64,000 nt of DNA. It comes from Blakeslea trispora (lineage: Eukaryota; Mucoromycota; Mucoromycetes; Mucorales; Choanephoraceae). A program made the position numbers and the translations under genes. Where the stretch lies: positions 62,001 through 126,000 of the forward strand of contig JAIWNE010000073.1 of NCBI GenBank assembly GCA_025331445.1, in the 5' to 3' direction. The notes below the pieces were generated by a model. That model did no database searches. It saw only the letters and a program-made list of their open reading frames with translations, and was not told the DNA's origin. The number at the start of each line of letters is the position of its first letter. Position 1 is the first letter of the stretch. Shown here piece after piece: positions 1 to 12,580 of the stretch.

Positions 1-3000
1 GAATGTCTCAGCCAGTTTCTTTATACAAAGCAATTTATGTTGCTCTTGCTCAAGCAAGGCAAGATGCTCAGGCTTGGCAATTGCAATTGCCTTTTGAATA
101 CAGACAAGTTTTTTAAAGAGGTTGCGGACGAACCGCTTGTCTTCTTCCTAAAGCGAGAGTTCAGCTTTTTGATTGAAAAGATATCACATTAACATCAATT
201 CTTTACCTCGAGCAGCATGGCTTCCTCTTTTAGTCGGCACAGACTGCGCCAGTCCAAAACATCTTCGGACAACATCAAAGCCTCTTGCTTTGAGAATTTA
301 TTGATAGCTGCTTGCAGACTATCAATACAATGTTTTTTTTGTTCTTCTTTAGCTAAAGATATATTCATATAACAGTTAGTTTTCTTTTTCTTTTTCTTTT
401 TCCAGTCATTACATATCAACTTACAACAATTTTCCAACAAATGTTCATTGAGGAACTCAATGACCATTTTGGCATTGGTAGTGATGTTTTTGATTGCAAG
501 AATGAGCCTTGCGGCTTTCTTGGAACCTACATTTACCATCAATGGTGTTATTGAACTGAACTACATGAAGACAAATGAACTTACCAATTTTACCGTTGCC
601 GGTGAGCTGCTTCTCTTTAAGTGCGAGAGCAAACACAACATTTTTGACAAGTATGATTAAAAAATCAGTGACTTCAGAGTTAATAGTTCTTTGTAACAAG
701 TGGTCATACGGAGATGCCACTTCGACTTCTGTCAAGCGGAAAGTGCTGAAGAAGCCTTGGATTTTTTTTTGATGTTTTGTGACAAATTTGTCAGGTTTTT
801 CTCTATAAAACGAAATCAGATAATCGATACAAGCTTTGATGTACTATTGACTTACATTTTTTTTAGGTATTGCATTTTCTTTTGATTTACCAGGTATTGG
901 TATTCTTCTTTTTTCAATATGTTTTTTTTGGTTTCTTTATACAACGATTTAAAATATCGTTCACTTAATGACAATGACAGCAACGTTTTGTTGGTCTGCC
1001 AATTCTCTTCAATTTCTTGAATGGTAGTGTTTTTTTTTGATTTTTTCTTGGTAGATTTTGATATTTTTTTTTGTTTTTTCTTTTTTTTTATAAATTTGCT
1101 CGGCTACAAACAGATGATGAGAAGAAAGGCAAATGACAAGTTCAATAATAAATAACTTACGCAACTCGAGCATTTTTTGGTAGGTGAAGTGTTCTACCGA
1201 GTCTGTGATTGCCAAGAGGCGGTTTCTACTGGACATGCTCCGCGTCATGGACACGAAACCGTCCAAGTAGGACCAGAACCTCTCACAGCCCTCGCCGTCA
1301 GTACACCCAAAGTTAGGAATGTACTTCGGGTTGTAGTTCACTTGACAAGCCATGGTATGGGCGTATGCATGAAATGCAGTGACTCCATACCAGGTGTCTT
1401 TGTCTTTCAACACAGGAAAACTTTTCTAAATATCAACATAGTTAACCTTTGACGCATATGATTACTTAAAATAAAGTAATTTTTTACCTCCAGGCCTTTT
1501 CGTACAAGACAGGCGATATCGTACATCAACCCATACTTAGTGTTTTCTGGGTTGGTTTTGAGCATATGCCCAACACAGGCCACGGCGTACTTGTGGCTAT
1601 GCAAATTGGATGTTAAATTTTTAATAGTCAATGATGAGTTACTGACATACCCTTCACCACCATAGATGTCGTACATGCGCTCGGGCACGCCATGTCGAGC
1701 GCACGAAAGGGAGAAGAGACCGTTTTGGTCAAATCTGCCGTTCAAATTGTTTCTGTTGTTGTTGTTGCTTGCCTTGAATGAGCTGTCTTCAACAGACTCA
1801 GCAAAACACTATTCAATCTATAAGTATGTAATATTAACAGGAATTCGATTAGCTAAGATTTACATCAACTTCTTCGTCAGCATTGTTTGCATCAGCATCT
1901 TCAACTTCTTGTCTTGTTCCCCACAAAGACTTTTCACTAATGGAGAGGGAAAACATTCCATCCACAGGGAGCTCAATTTGAGGAACATCCCTTCTACGTT
2001 TCATTTGGAAGTTTCCATCCATTGTCACCAGTTTTCGCTCAGCATTCTAAGATATTTGATTCGTATCAGTACTCTATGTTCTGGTTATTGTCTTTTTGAT
2101 AATTACCTCACAAGCGAGGCAGTTGTCGGAAATGTCAGAGGCATAGGTTTGCTTGACATGGTCCTTGGCGTAACGAACCAGACGTCTGTATTTGGTGTAC
2201 ACCGAATTGAGAAGGTCTTTCTTCATTTGGGCGTACTGGACATAGATATACTGTTAAACAATAATGAATTTGGGTACAAGGGAAACAAAATTGTTCAGTT
2301 ACCTTGGGTAACACAGCTTTCTTGCTATAGTGCTGGTTAGAAATGTTCATAAAGCAATGGTTCGAAACCTGACCATTCATTTTAAGAAGGTGCAGGTAGT
2401 CTAGCATTGCAAAGTGGAATGCTCTTCTAGGTGTGACAAGACTTCCAGGCATCAATTGATTGAGCAGAAGCTGGTCAATCAGAGGATGACACTGACAGTA
2501 CTTGACAGCAACCTTTTGAATTGCTAAAAATTTACAGAAAAAAGGTTTTAGAAAACACAATTAAATCAATGACCAATATAACATACCATTTAAGAAATAA
2601 AGAGTCAGCTCAGCATGTCTTTGGTCATGACAGCAACATTCAAAAGTCCCAAAGTCAACCTTGACTTGGGATAAGTCTAGCTCACCATTGAGCTCAAATG
2701 ACTTGAGAAATAAGTTCTGAGTTGATCAGACTCATCCACCCACTGCTTGTTGACTTGAGCAGCCTGATTTTTCTTTGTCTGCTCTACATCAACCCATTGG
2801 TTGTCACCATCATCCATGTCCAGGCCATAATCCAGGTTTTGGTCTACACCATCAAATTGATTGATGGCGTAAGACATCTGTCTGGCCAGACGCTCATCTT
2901 CTTCCTTCTCCTTTCTCTGTCTTTTTTTCTTTTCTCTTTCTTGCCTCAAAAGGTCTTGTTCTTCTTGTCGTTTTTTCTATTTTCTGCTATTTCTTTTCCT

Positions 3001-3101
3001 CGTCTGTAAGATTCATCGACCATTTCCTCGTAAGTTTGCATCTAGAATTTCTTGGGGCATTTGAACTTGGGGAACTTGTAAGCTTTTTTGCTGTTAGCCA
3101 T
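1..3101 (-). pseudogene. KDZ-family DNA transposase, multi-exon, decayed, 3' end outside window
   Basis: Reading the minus strand from an ATG at 3101, about nine exons separated by short GT-AG introns encode a KDZ (Kyakuja-Dileera-Zisupton) transposase. In order I see: a charged Lys/Glu-rich N-terminus; a Cys/His segment (FECCCHD, then CQCHP); CLACE followed by a DGNFQMKRRR block (about 1.9-2.2 kb); FDQNGLFSLSCARHGVPERM and GLMYDIAC (about 1.5-1.75 kb); then FHAYAH, CQVNYNPKY and DGEGCERFWSYL (about 1.2-1.4 kb), the family's catalytic-core signature. Further exons run to base 1 and continue outside. Damage: an in-frame TAG about 20 codons after the ATG and apparent frameshifts near 2960 and 2725, so the N-terminus cannot be translated as it stands, while the core exons look open. 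Family assignment rests on recalled motifs and is strong; exact exon borders are inferred. Confidence 0.85.
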
Positions 3102-5473
3102 AGTGGTAATCGAATATATGAATGAGTTGGAATAAAGATTTTATAAAAAGAAAAGAAAAGAAAAGAAAAAAGGTTGTTTCTGTTCCTGAATCATTTATTA
3201 ATTTAATTTTTGTAAAATAGAAATTAAGATGATTTGTAATAACTAAAACACTTTGCACTTATTATTCTACTATTCATCATGAGCAACTTCTAAATGGTAC
3301 AGTTTATTTAAAATTCTATTCAAAAGTAAGCAATTCAGAAATATAGCAGGGAAAAATAGTTATTTATGACTTTCAAAGCTTTCTCTGTTAATAAATTATG
3401 CTAATCATGAACGCATAAAATGCGATAACTCTACGAAAAATAGCTATCAAATGACAAGAGTTAGTTCATATAAACTGTCTCTACTTCTAGTTTAACTGTA
3501 CCAAAAAGCAGAAAAAACGAAGAGAAAAAATGAAAAAAAAACATTTTATGTAAACTTGTTGAGATGTTTTGTATGATTAATGTCTCTAATCATGATATGA
3601 GGTGAAAAACCAACTTTTAATTTGAGATAACTAGCTTTTTAATAACCCTAATGTGCTTAGAATCAATGGAAGGCATCAAAACAATATCTTCTTTCAACTA
3701 ACTCGAGAAAAGCTCACTCAAGTATCTCAAAACTTGCGTTTTTAAGCAGATGTATAAAAAATATGCCTTTTATTCAATTAAACGAAAAAAAAGGCAGAAA
3801 GCTGTTTTTTTTTTGTCAATGCGAGATTGCTGTCAGAAAAGGGTATACATCGACTTTTTTATGTGAATACTTGTACTTGCTCGCTCATATGTAGTAGTTT
3901 TTACATTTCATTGATGGCTATTCATTCAAGATGTAAAGGGCTAAATTCACATTCCGAAACTCAAATATTAGAATATCTACACTTCTTAGTAACTGATAAA
4001 CCTTTTGCTTAAAGAAGCCATTGCTGCAAAATATGACTTATGTACATGTAGCTTTCAAAAACTTCAGCAACAGTGATGTAACTCAACAAGCTACCACTGA
4101 ATAGCTCAAAGAAATATGTCTTGTGAAATTCCTGCCAACATAACAAACCCAGGAGACTTGTTTAAAGCATATTGAAAACTTGACATCACAGAATGGACTA
4201 TTTGTTGCGTAATTTAGCACATAGTTTCTGCCAGGTTTAGAGCATGGAATACACTTAAAGCGAGCAACTCGATAACGTCTTTTTAAGAGTAGAAGTGTTA
4301 CTTTGGAATACTTGCAACCATAACCGGCTAATAATTTATCACCTACTAAGCCAAAAACATAATTATCTGTACTTGAAATAAAACTTTTTTTATTACTTTG
4401 AATTGCTATGACTCATATTTTTTGTCTAATTTACCCTTGTAGTATTTTTTTTATTCTTTTTATCCTTGTCTTTACGCCACCTCATTTCGCTGTTTTTCTG
4501 GAGATGTTGTATATGTGCTAACATAAGCTTAACACAAACCACCATCTTTAAAGGAGTTCATTTTGAAGAAGTGCGCTCCTTGCTACGTCTCTACTTGTTG
4601 GTAATCATAGGCAGTTTCATCAGATGCATTCCTTTTGCTTTTTTCTTGCATCACTGTTTAGCAAGAACTCTCCACGGCTCATCTCGTTCAGAAAGTAGCT
4701 TACACGTCTGTATATATTTCCTTGCCCTTCAAGCAGTTATCAGCACGAATAGTTGACTCGTTACAATCAAACGTTGCCTTTGCTTCAATAGAATAGCAAA
4801 TTTTCTGAACACAATAATAAAACTCTTATCAAACAATATTTCACTTATAAGCTAGTATCACTGGACTTTCTTAAGCAGTTTTTTTTTCATGAAAACTTGG
4901 TTCTTTGTTTTTTATAAACAAGATAGTGTCATGAGCTTATGTCAGTCTTGAAGCTGTAAAATCATATTAAAACAATAACAAAATATATAGAAGAAATTTA
5001 AACATTTTTATTTTAAAAGAGGCTTATAATATTTCAAACAATCTTCAATAGAAGTACAAACCAATCGTGTCTCGTAACAAACTACACTAATGTGTAGGCG
5101 TGCGCGACAACGACAGTGTCATTCAACAAGGGGTCAATCATATAGAGTAGCAAATACATACCTGGTAGCAGAGAGACTGCAGCGTGGCGGCAAGGACAAC
5201 AGCAAAAGGGACTAAACTTTACAGCATTCTTACGAGATGACTTCTGGCTTATTGATAACACAAACCTACCTACGTTCGATAGAAAACATAGGCAAGCAAA
5301 AGCGCTATTTCGTAGAGAGATTGAGAGAGAACAACAGCACAAAAGGCAAGAACTTACATCGCAGACTGTATAGACTCTAAATTCTGTTCATAAATCGGAA
5401 AGAAAAACAAAAATAAAAATTAAGACATGGGGCGTAAAATAAATTACAATTGAGTCTTAAAAAACAGGACTGT
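3102..5473. other. AT-rich stretch without a recognisable gene
   Basis: Upstream flank of the KDZ gene. Only short, low-complexity open frames occur. A Cys/Ser-rich minus frame at 5082-5342 has no splice context or recognisable motif. No terminal repeat or RNA gene was identified. Confidence 0.5.
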
Positions 5474-6697
5474 TTATTGTTGTTCGAGTGGAAGGCGAGA
5501 GCGATCAACAACTCTGATCTGACCTTTGAATAGGCTGATCGCTAACTCCTTTAGATCTGGAAGGGGAAGCTTTTGAAGTTTGTATCTGCCCCCAACCAGA
5601 TCACCTTCCACTCGGGGCCAAGGTTCCAAGTACTGGGCCCTGTTGGGGTCAATAAACTCCAACCAGTTAACCTGGGGGAGTTTCTTGTTGTAGTGACACT
5701 CTACAAAGAATGTTAACATTGACTCATTTCTTGCTGATATGTACTTACCCAACAGGGCTTTCACCGGCTTTTTGATATATTCCTCCAGGACACCCCGCTT
5801 TTTTGTTTTCCCCTTGCAACCATCGCTTACTTCAATGTCTTCAAAAGAACGGACTTGAAGCTTTTCTAAAGCGATGGCTGCAAGGTCAACGGGGCCATTG
5901 TCAACCTCTACCTCTAAAAAATAAGAAAAAAGAATTAGATGATTAATAACATATCGCCTGCTTTACATACCAGGCACGAGGTCGTCGGGGTTTTGGCCCT
6001 TGCGGACCACCATCTTGTAGAAGACGGCTTCTACATGTTGGTCGCCCAGACCAGTGTTGACCTCTTCCTCCAGGAGCTTGCCTATGCCTTGAATGATAGA
6101 AAAATAACCGTTATTATAAATTCGTAAGATCTTTCTGCATTACTTACTGCTATTAGCATAGAAGCCGAAATCATCGAATTGGCCAGCTCTGTCGGTGGCA
6201 TACACCATGGCAATGTGAGCATTGCACTCCCGCTTCAAGTACTTAAACAAGGACTTAACCTTGGCCATATGACGGTGAAAGGTTTCACGATCGGCGTTAT
6301 GGTCCGAGGTTGAAGCCCTGATGTTTGAGACTTGAGCAGTCTGTACAAGCTCATCAAAGCCAGGTGTTAGACCCGACTTCAATTCTTTGTACTCCTGGCG
6401 GATCTGAGCCATGTCCCCTTGGCTCATCTTTTGGCCATTCTTGAACCGCTTGCTGACCAACTGGTTCCAAGGACTTCTTCCCCTGGGCGTCTTCACGGGA
6501 GCAAAGAGAGTCTTGAGGGTAGGAATCCAACCCTTTGCCACCTTTCCGGCTATCAAAAGACCAACATCTTCAGACTTTTCTTCGGGGTGGTTTGCCAAGT
6601 ACTCTTGGTAAACATTGTCGACCTTGTCCAAAAGCTCTCTCAAATCAGGCTTTGCAGCGAGTTGTTCGGGAGTAGCGGTAAATTTGTTTCTGAGCAT
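5474..6697 (-). CDS. Intact four-exon gene, 352-aa protein of unknown function
   Basis: Exons 6697-6148, 6087-5971, 5913-5749 and 5700-5474 join in phase across three short GT-AG introns (donors GTAAGT, GTATGT, GTAAGT) to an uninterrupted 352-codon frame ending in TAA, so the structure is well supported. The product is hydrophilic. It starts MLRNKFTATPEQLAAKPDLR, and its middle includes a Lys/Arg/Gln-rich stretch around FKNGQKMSQGD. The second half has acidic segments and a C-terminus LEQQ. I see no signal peptide, membrane segment or zinc finger, and I do not recognise the family. It lies on the same strand as, and upstream of, the KDZ transposase and downstream of the truncated Tnp2 copy A. 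It could be an accessory gene of either element or a captured host gene. It shows none of the stops or frameshifts that spoil nearly every neighbour. Confidence 0.85.
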
Positions 6698-7635
6698 TTT
6701 GTTTGGATTTTAAAAGTAAAGAGAAGAAAGAAATTCTTACCCTTGAATTTTATCTTTTTGAAAAAAAGGTACAGCTGAGTTCTTCTATTCGCCTAATCCT
6801 TGTTTTTTAAAGAGGCGAATAACCTAAAGTAAGCTTTCAAAGCAAATCAATGAATTATCCAGAATATTACTCCGTTTCTGTTTATCTGCATTGAACCAAA
6901 AAAAAAAGCAAATTACGAAGAAGGCATGGAATAAAAGCATTCAGAAGAACAATCATTTTCTTTAGCAAAATTTGAAATGCAGTTACTGTGATTTAGAAGA
7001 CAGATAATGAAAAAAAACACGCAAGCCTGGTGCTTGAAATTAAAGCGAGGAAAAAAAAATTGTCATTAGCTTGTAAAAAATTTTATTTTTTTTTCCTGCA
7101 AATTCTATCTTACAACTAAATGCGGGAATAATAGATATTAGGTGCAGAAATTTCATCTCTCTTCACAAGTTTTCCTTTTCCGTCTTTCTTTTGAGATTTG
7201 AAATGTTGAGCTCTTTTGCTTAATTTAGGCATAGTTAATAATAGTAAATGTAAACAAAAGGCGGTTTCTCAAACGCACACAGACGCGAACTAATACTTAC
7301 ACGAACACGATATAAAAATAGCCTAGCTTTCTAATTGGCTCGCCAACATTTGAATCCCCGAAAAGCGGTACTTGATTTTTTTATAGGTATACCTGCTCTT
7401 TTCAATATTGACCTCTCCCCACTATACCATAGCCAAAAAATTTAAAACCCGCCAAACTTTGAGACCTTACTGCACAAAAGTTTTGCAGAGGAAAAAAAAA
7501 CTGAGGCGATAAACTAGTTTCGAAAAGATTAAAGAACAATGTTATCGCTTTACAATTGTATTTTATTTAGTTTGGGATGCTGTGAAAAACTTCAAAGTTT
7601 AGACAAAATGTAGGAGCTTTAAGTTTGGTAGCACT
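6698..7635. other. AT-rich spacer
   Basis: Non-coding apart from one short basic minus frame (7116-7232). A TATA-like stretch on the minus strand near 7310 could serve that frame. At about 7636 homology to the Tnp2 element copy B begins. Confidence 0.5.
7116..7232 (-). CDS. Possible small basic peptide or first exon (38 aa)
   Basis: ATG to TAG, 38 codons, rich in Lys, Arg and Gln, beginning MPKLSKRAQHFKSQKK. A TATA-like sequence lies about 80 bases upstream on the same strand. Such basic starts occur on transposase first exons, but no continuing exon was found. It may be chance. Confidence 0.25.
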   Translation of the reverse strand: MPKLSKRAQHFKSQKKDGKGKLVKRDEISAPNIYYSRI

Positions 7636-7636
7636 A

Positions 7637-7966
7637 TACCCGTCATGTGGAAATCATCCATGGTTGGTTCTTCGGTCCATTCAATGACAACAGGATTGCT
7701 TTCAACTACATTTGAAAGAGGTAAGAACATTGATTCTGTATTAATAAAATTTGTTATCATTTACTTGTCTCTGGTTGCTCATCATCAAAAGTAACATTTG
7801 GTTCATCCACTTCAACATCAGACATCTGCGTGTTTTCACCGTTTCCTGCTATGAAATTAGCAAGTGCTTTTCTAGTGTCTTCCTCTAAACATCTATCAAA
7901 GTGAATACTGAGAGCAAAAGAGCTATCGAAAGATGAGTTGCAAATGACACAAATATGAGAAGACAT
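7637..7966 (-). pseudogene. 5' fragment of Tnp2-type transposase, zinc-finger exon (copy A)
   Basis: Exon 1 (7966-7765) encodes MSSHICVICNSSFDSSFALS and continues to a C2HC zinc finger (C-x2-C-x12-H-x4-C), followed by an acidic tail. A GT-AG intron leads to exon 2 (from 7705), which breaks off at about 7637 after DDFHMTG, where the homologous gene at 61639 continues. Exon 1 here lacks the stop present in copy B (an Arg codon here is TGA there), so the two copies preserve different parts. Confidence 0.75.
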
Positions 7967-9204
7967 TTTAAATAATGGATACAGAGTAATGAGTTTGAGT
8001 AGAAAATAAAGATCATAAAAAAGCTCAAATGCACTAATTGACGGGTAAATTTATATGACATTTACTACTGATGTTTTGTTTGTTAAAATTAAATTGATTT
8101 TAATTTTACAAATTCAAGATTAGGCTTAGTGTTAGCAAACAAGCACACTAAATTGCTTTTGACTTACAAACAAATTTATTGTTGAGTTAATAGAATTGTA
8201 GACGCAAACATGTTTGTTATAGATGTTGTGAATAAAAGCAAACTTATGGTTTGGCTTAGCAAAAGCAAACATAAAAGATGAAAGGGTAATCATTTGCAAA
8301 AAGCTAATACAAATAGTTGAATCACTACTATAAAGCTCTTATGTATTTATTACGAATACATGTAAAAACAGAAACCATTTTGTCTGAATAAATCAATAAC
8401 GTTGATCTAAATGATTTTGAACTTGGATGTTTGCTCTATGAAGATACAATGCGGAATACACACTTGATGTCTTAAGTAAGCAAATGTAAAGTACATGTTG
8501 TATGAACTGTAATCCATATTGCTTGTATCACTGATAATCAAGTTGCTAATGAACTCACTTGCTGTGATTTTATTTACTTTTTTATGGCTGTTATACTGGT
8601 TTATGCTTATTTTACATACTAAGATACGTTAATCCAGCATGAAATAGTTGATGATCTAATGCGAACATATAATGACCAACAAATCTACATCTTATGTAAA
8701 ACTAAATGTTTTTAATGTATTATAAATTAGACTTAAAGTCATTGAGTTGATATATATAATTTGATTTTTGCTGTCATATTAAATAGCAAACATCGTTGTA
8801 ACACAATTTTTATGAAGTTAATCAATTAAGCATATGTGCTGTTTAAACTGACACTGTTGAAGAATATCCTAATTTAAATTACATTTTTTTTTGATATTAT
8901 AATGCAAGTGCTTATCGAAGTTGGACTAACATTCCGTAAGTCAGATACAACTAATGAGTCCCCTTCAATTTAATTTCACTAACCACAAAATTTAGCTTAC
9001 CATTCTTCAGGTACATATGCATCTGAAAAATGGAGTTCCCTAACATTTTTAGGTTTATTAAATGAACCTTTTTTACTTATAAAAAGAGATCATTCGAAAC
9101 CAACAAGACCATTTTACTTATATTACAATCATACTTTTACGTCTTTTCTCTCAAACCAAACACATCTATTTAACACTTTCAATCTAAATTAAGTCATTAA
9201 CAAT
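7967..9204. promoter_or_regulatory. Divergent intergenic region of the Tnp2-type element, copy A
   Basis: About 1.2 kb between two genes transcribed away from each other. It matches 60080-61638 in inverse orientation (about 1.56 kb there), so it is element DNA and must hold both promoters. It is very AT-rich; no specific box can be assigned with confidence. Confidence 0.4.
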
Positions 9205-10162
9205 ATGCCTTTGACCAACGAAATCATGTTCATCTATCAAGCTTGCAGACAGCTAACAAACAACATGGTAGCATTACGCAATGATGTAAACACCTTGAAA
9301 GAAGGACTAGCAGTGGTGGAACAATTTGTTTCCGGAAGAGACAATTTAACACAGAGCTCTGTCTTTGGTATGGCTTACTCTATACTAAATGCATCATTCT
9401 GATAATTAACAAAACATATTTATGACTAGCTGATTCATCTGATCAAATGAGCTTTTCAATTGAGCAAACAAATGATAGTGTTCCACTTCATCTAAGATTT
9501 CCGTATCCCATGCCATCACAATTGCAAAACATCAAGCAGCCTTTCGACAGCCGGGTGGTTTATTTTATCCAATGTTGGTTACAAGATGCCGTTATCATTA
9601 AAGCTGATGATTGTGATACCGTCTTGGAGAAAAAAAATTAAAACAATGGCTTCATGGAAAAGAACAATTTTCCACACTGGGTCAATTGCAGTTGATCTGA
9701 TGATTAATGATATGGAGTTGGCCAAACAGGACTGGGCTAATATAACCTATCGCAACCTTGATGATGAGTTCAAGAAGAGCTGTCGCAAGTATCTCACCAC
9801 CTACTTGAGACAAAAACGCATTCCTTTAGACCGTTGCGTTGACTTTTGGTTGGAGAACGATTTGATAAAACATTATTATCAATCGAAAAGACAAACAAAG
9901 AAGAGAAAGGTATTCTAACTCCATTTCACTTTTCGACCTTCGACTAATTTAATTTAAAGATCTCCAAAGAAACTGTTCCTTCTTTCAATTTGGCAACTAA
10001 CTCATTTGATGCTCAATCAGATTTTGACATCAATGACTGCTATGAAGGTAGTTCTTCACCTCAATCACCAAAAAGACGGTAAGTTATTTAAATCTTTGGA
10101 AGCCTAAGTTATTGCTTTTTCTAATCTCATTTATGTCTAGTCATTTGGATGGTTCTGACTAG
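9205..10162 (+). pseudogene. Accessory gene of the Tnp2-type element, copy A, frameshifted
   Basis: Four exons: 9205-9367, 9430-9909, 9960-10078 and 10141-10162, all with GT-AG introns. The product is about 260 aa. Residues 1-54 (MPLTNEIMFIYQACRQ...) have heptad-like leucines and could form a coiled coil. A central block (MASWKRTIF... to KRQTKKRK) is basic and ends in a likely nuclear localisation signal. A short Ser/Asp-rich tail ends RRHLDGSD. Compared with copy B, one extra base in an A-run near 9635 shifts the frame before MASWK, so this copy is broken while all splice sites are intact. Function unknown; the basic tail and element context suggest a DNA-binding partner of the transposase (inference). 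Confidence 0.75.
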
Positions 10163-10179
10163 TTGGCTTCGCTCTCTTT

Positions 10180-10266
10180 CTGTGTGTCTCTTTCTCTTTC
10201 TCTTTCTCTTTCTCTTTCTCTTTCTCTTTCTCTTTCTCTTTCTCTTTCTCTTTCTCTTTCTCTTTT
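10180..10266 (+). repeat. Hexanucleotide microsatellite (TTTCTC)n
   Basis: About 13 near-perfect TTTCTC units, lying just after the accessory gene stop. The matching place in copy B (59030-59115, opposite strand) holds a degenerate purine-rich version, so the expansion happened after the copies separated. Confidence 0.9.
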
Positions 10267-12580
10267 TTCTTTCTCTCTTTTTAAAAAAATAAATAATGGG
10301 TAGGGTGGTTGGCATTAAATCATGTTTTGTTTAATTTCTCCTTAAAATATATTAATTCTTTCTTGAATGTTTTTATATTTGTAACGATGAACATTGAATC
10401 GTTTTTTATTCATGCATGAATCAAATTCTCTAATAAATCAACATTCATTTATTCCTGAAATATATCATCCATTTCTTGTTCAGATTATTTATTATCTTGA
10501 ACGTAAACATTCTTTATTACATACCCAACTGTTTGATTACAAAATGTACCTTCACTAATGCAATATTCAGAGAACTAGTCAATCACTTTCCAGATATTCT
10601 ACCTTTCCCATTTAAACAACCGCTCCCTAGGGTAGCCGTAAGTGCTTTTATTTATTTCTTCTTTTCCTAAAGCTTTTTTCAGCACGGCCCACCTTCTCGT
10701 ATGCTCATGTAAGTTTGAGATGTCGACATGCAGAACAGATGAGTAGAGTAAAAGCTAACATGTGCTCATAGGAGTCAACTTTTTTAAATAAAACAATACT
10801 TGTTTACATAGATTGAATTAAATTCAGTGCAAGCGTTTTCGTCAATGGGATGTACGATTCTGTCTCTTTTCTATTTGTGAGCAGAACCTCTTTTTCAAAT
10901 ACTTATTTCATACAGGATATAACAATTATAGTGTGTGTTATAATCCAATAAATTACAATGAAATAAATCCAAGGAATTAACCAGACTAAAGATAATGTTT
11001 TATTTACTTCAAAATTGATGTGCTATTTATACTTTTCATGAAGATGATATTTCAACTGAGATTGTAAAACTTTTCTAGAGGCTTGTAGATGATTATGATA
11101 ATAACAACAAATCGGATGAGAGATGAATGATGACAGTCTTGTAAAGAAGAATTACTAAAATAGAATGATTGGCCATCTGTACCTTAAACCCAGTAACTGG
11201 TAAATTATTGGCAAGATGTCAGTCCTGACCTTGAATGAAAGTTTATCCGAATTGAATGTCAAATGCAACAAGCTGAAGTCGAATTAGAGAATGGTTGTGG
11301 ATTCATAACTGGCTAAATACTTGATCCGTACTGTATGAATACAACAGTGTGCTCTTAATATTTCAAAGCCGATCAAAGCATATAATATCAATGCTTCATG
11401 TATATGATGTCTATGTTGGGATGCAATGATTGTCTCTTTATTTTCTATTATTCATAAGTGATTATCTTTTTGACTACATCTCATTCTTTTTGATTAAATA
11501 ATTGAGTTCATCATTATCATAGACACTATTTTATTTTTGGTTGAAGCGTATGATGCAAAGAGAGGATGTAGACCAAATCATCAACATTTACCTTTTTCGT
11601 AATGATGGAAATTCGCTACTCTGATTGGCCGATTTTTAAAAATGTTCTAGATCCTTTTTCTCTTTGTCTATATTAAGATAGTTGACATACTTTAAAAGTA
11701 AATTATCCCCCAAAATTCCGTGCTATTTATGGGGGTGACATTACTCTCTCTCTTTCTTTATCTCTTTTTTTCTGGGCTTTTTTCCTCTACTTTTTTTTCT
11801 CGACTTTTTTTTCCTTCACTCTATCGATCACTACACCCTTTTTTTTTCCTGAATCTCGACGATATTTTCTTTCTAGCTTAAGGTGATTTATTCTAGTCAT
11901 TCAACATGATTGCTAACTAATTCATTCTTTTATCTGTCTAGAAAGAGGTTTATCTTTTAGGTTTGTTCACGATCAATTTGGTCAGCTCAAGTCCTTATCA
12001 TACAGTCACTCATCTTACCATCACAAAGTAGACAATTGCAGGTTTTTAAACACGCCATGACTAAATCACTTGAAAGAGATCAATAATTACACTTTCTTCC
12101 AAATTATCAGTGATGGAGATGATTACACTTACATGAGAATTCTTTTAATCGCGCTTAATATAAAGCAAAGGTAAGCAACTCGATGGTATTACATATGGCT
12201 TTATAATCTAACATTTTGTGAAAATAGATAATGTATTAATCTCACTGTTAAATGATTATTCTATGATGAAGCCCAATGGATTTTTAAAGCATGGTAACGT
12301 ATTGTTCCATCTCTACAATTGATTACCTGACACACATATAATTCTTTAAAGATAGTATGGAGACATTATTATCTATCATTGAATCAACCTAAACATTCGG
12401 ATTGCACCCTCAGCTTGTGATAACAATCTTTTATTACTTTAACTCATTGAAAACAATACTTTTACTCTCAAAATAACAACATCTAGCCGAATTTACATCT
12501 GATTTACTAGGGATCAATCCTAGAATGACAAAATGGAATTAAGAGGTAAAGTTATTAGTAAGAGTTGGCAATTTTATTCA

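Larger units (their letters stand above)
7636..12580. mobile_element. Truncated Tnp2-type element, copy A (inverted partner of 57153-61970)
   Basis: The reverse complement of 57153-61970 can be followed through this whole stretch: the start of the zinc-finger transposase (minus), a divergent accessory gene (plus), a CT-rich microsatellite and about 2.4 kb of non-coding flank. Homology stops inside transposase exon 2 at about 7636 (after DDFHMTG) and at about 12580 (after a shared TTTTATT). The element has therefore lost nearly all its transposase and could move only with help from another copy. Identity looks roughly 80-90 percent by eye with many indels. Confidence 0.8.

Noticed and set aside
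5082..5342. Cys/Ser-rich minus open frame
   Set aside because: No splice context, no motif and codon use like random AT-rich DNA; starts from a non-ATG codon.
10127..10315. Lys/Arg repeat protein on the minus strand
   Set aside because: It is only the translation of the CT hexanucleotide microsatellite.
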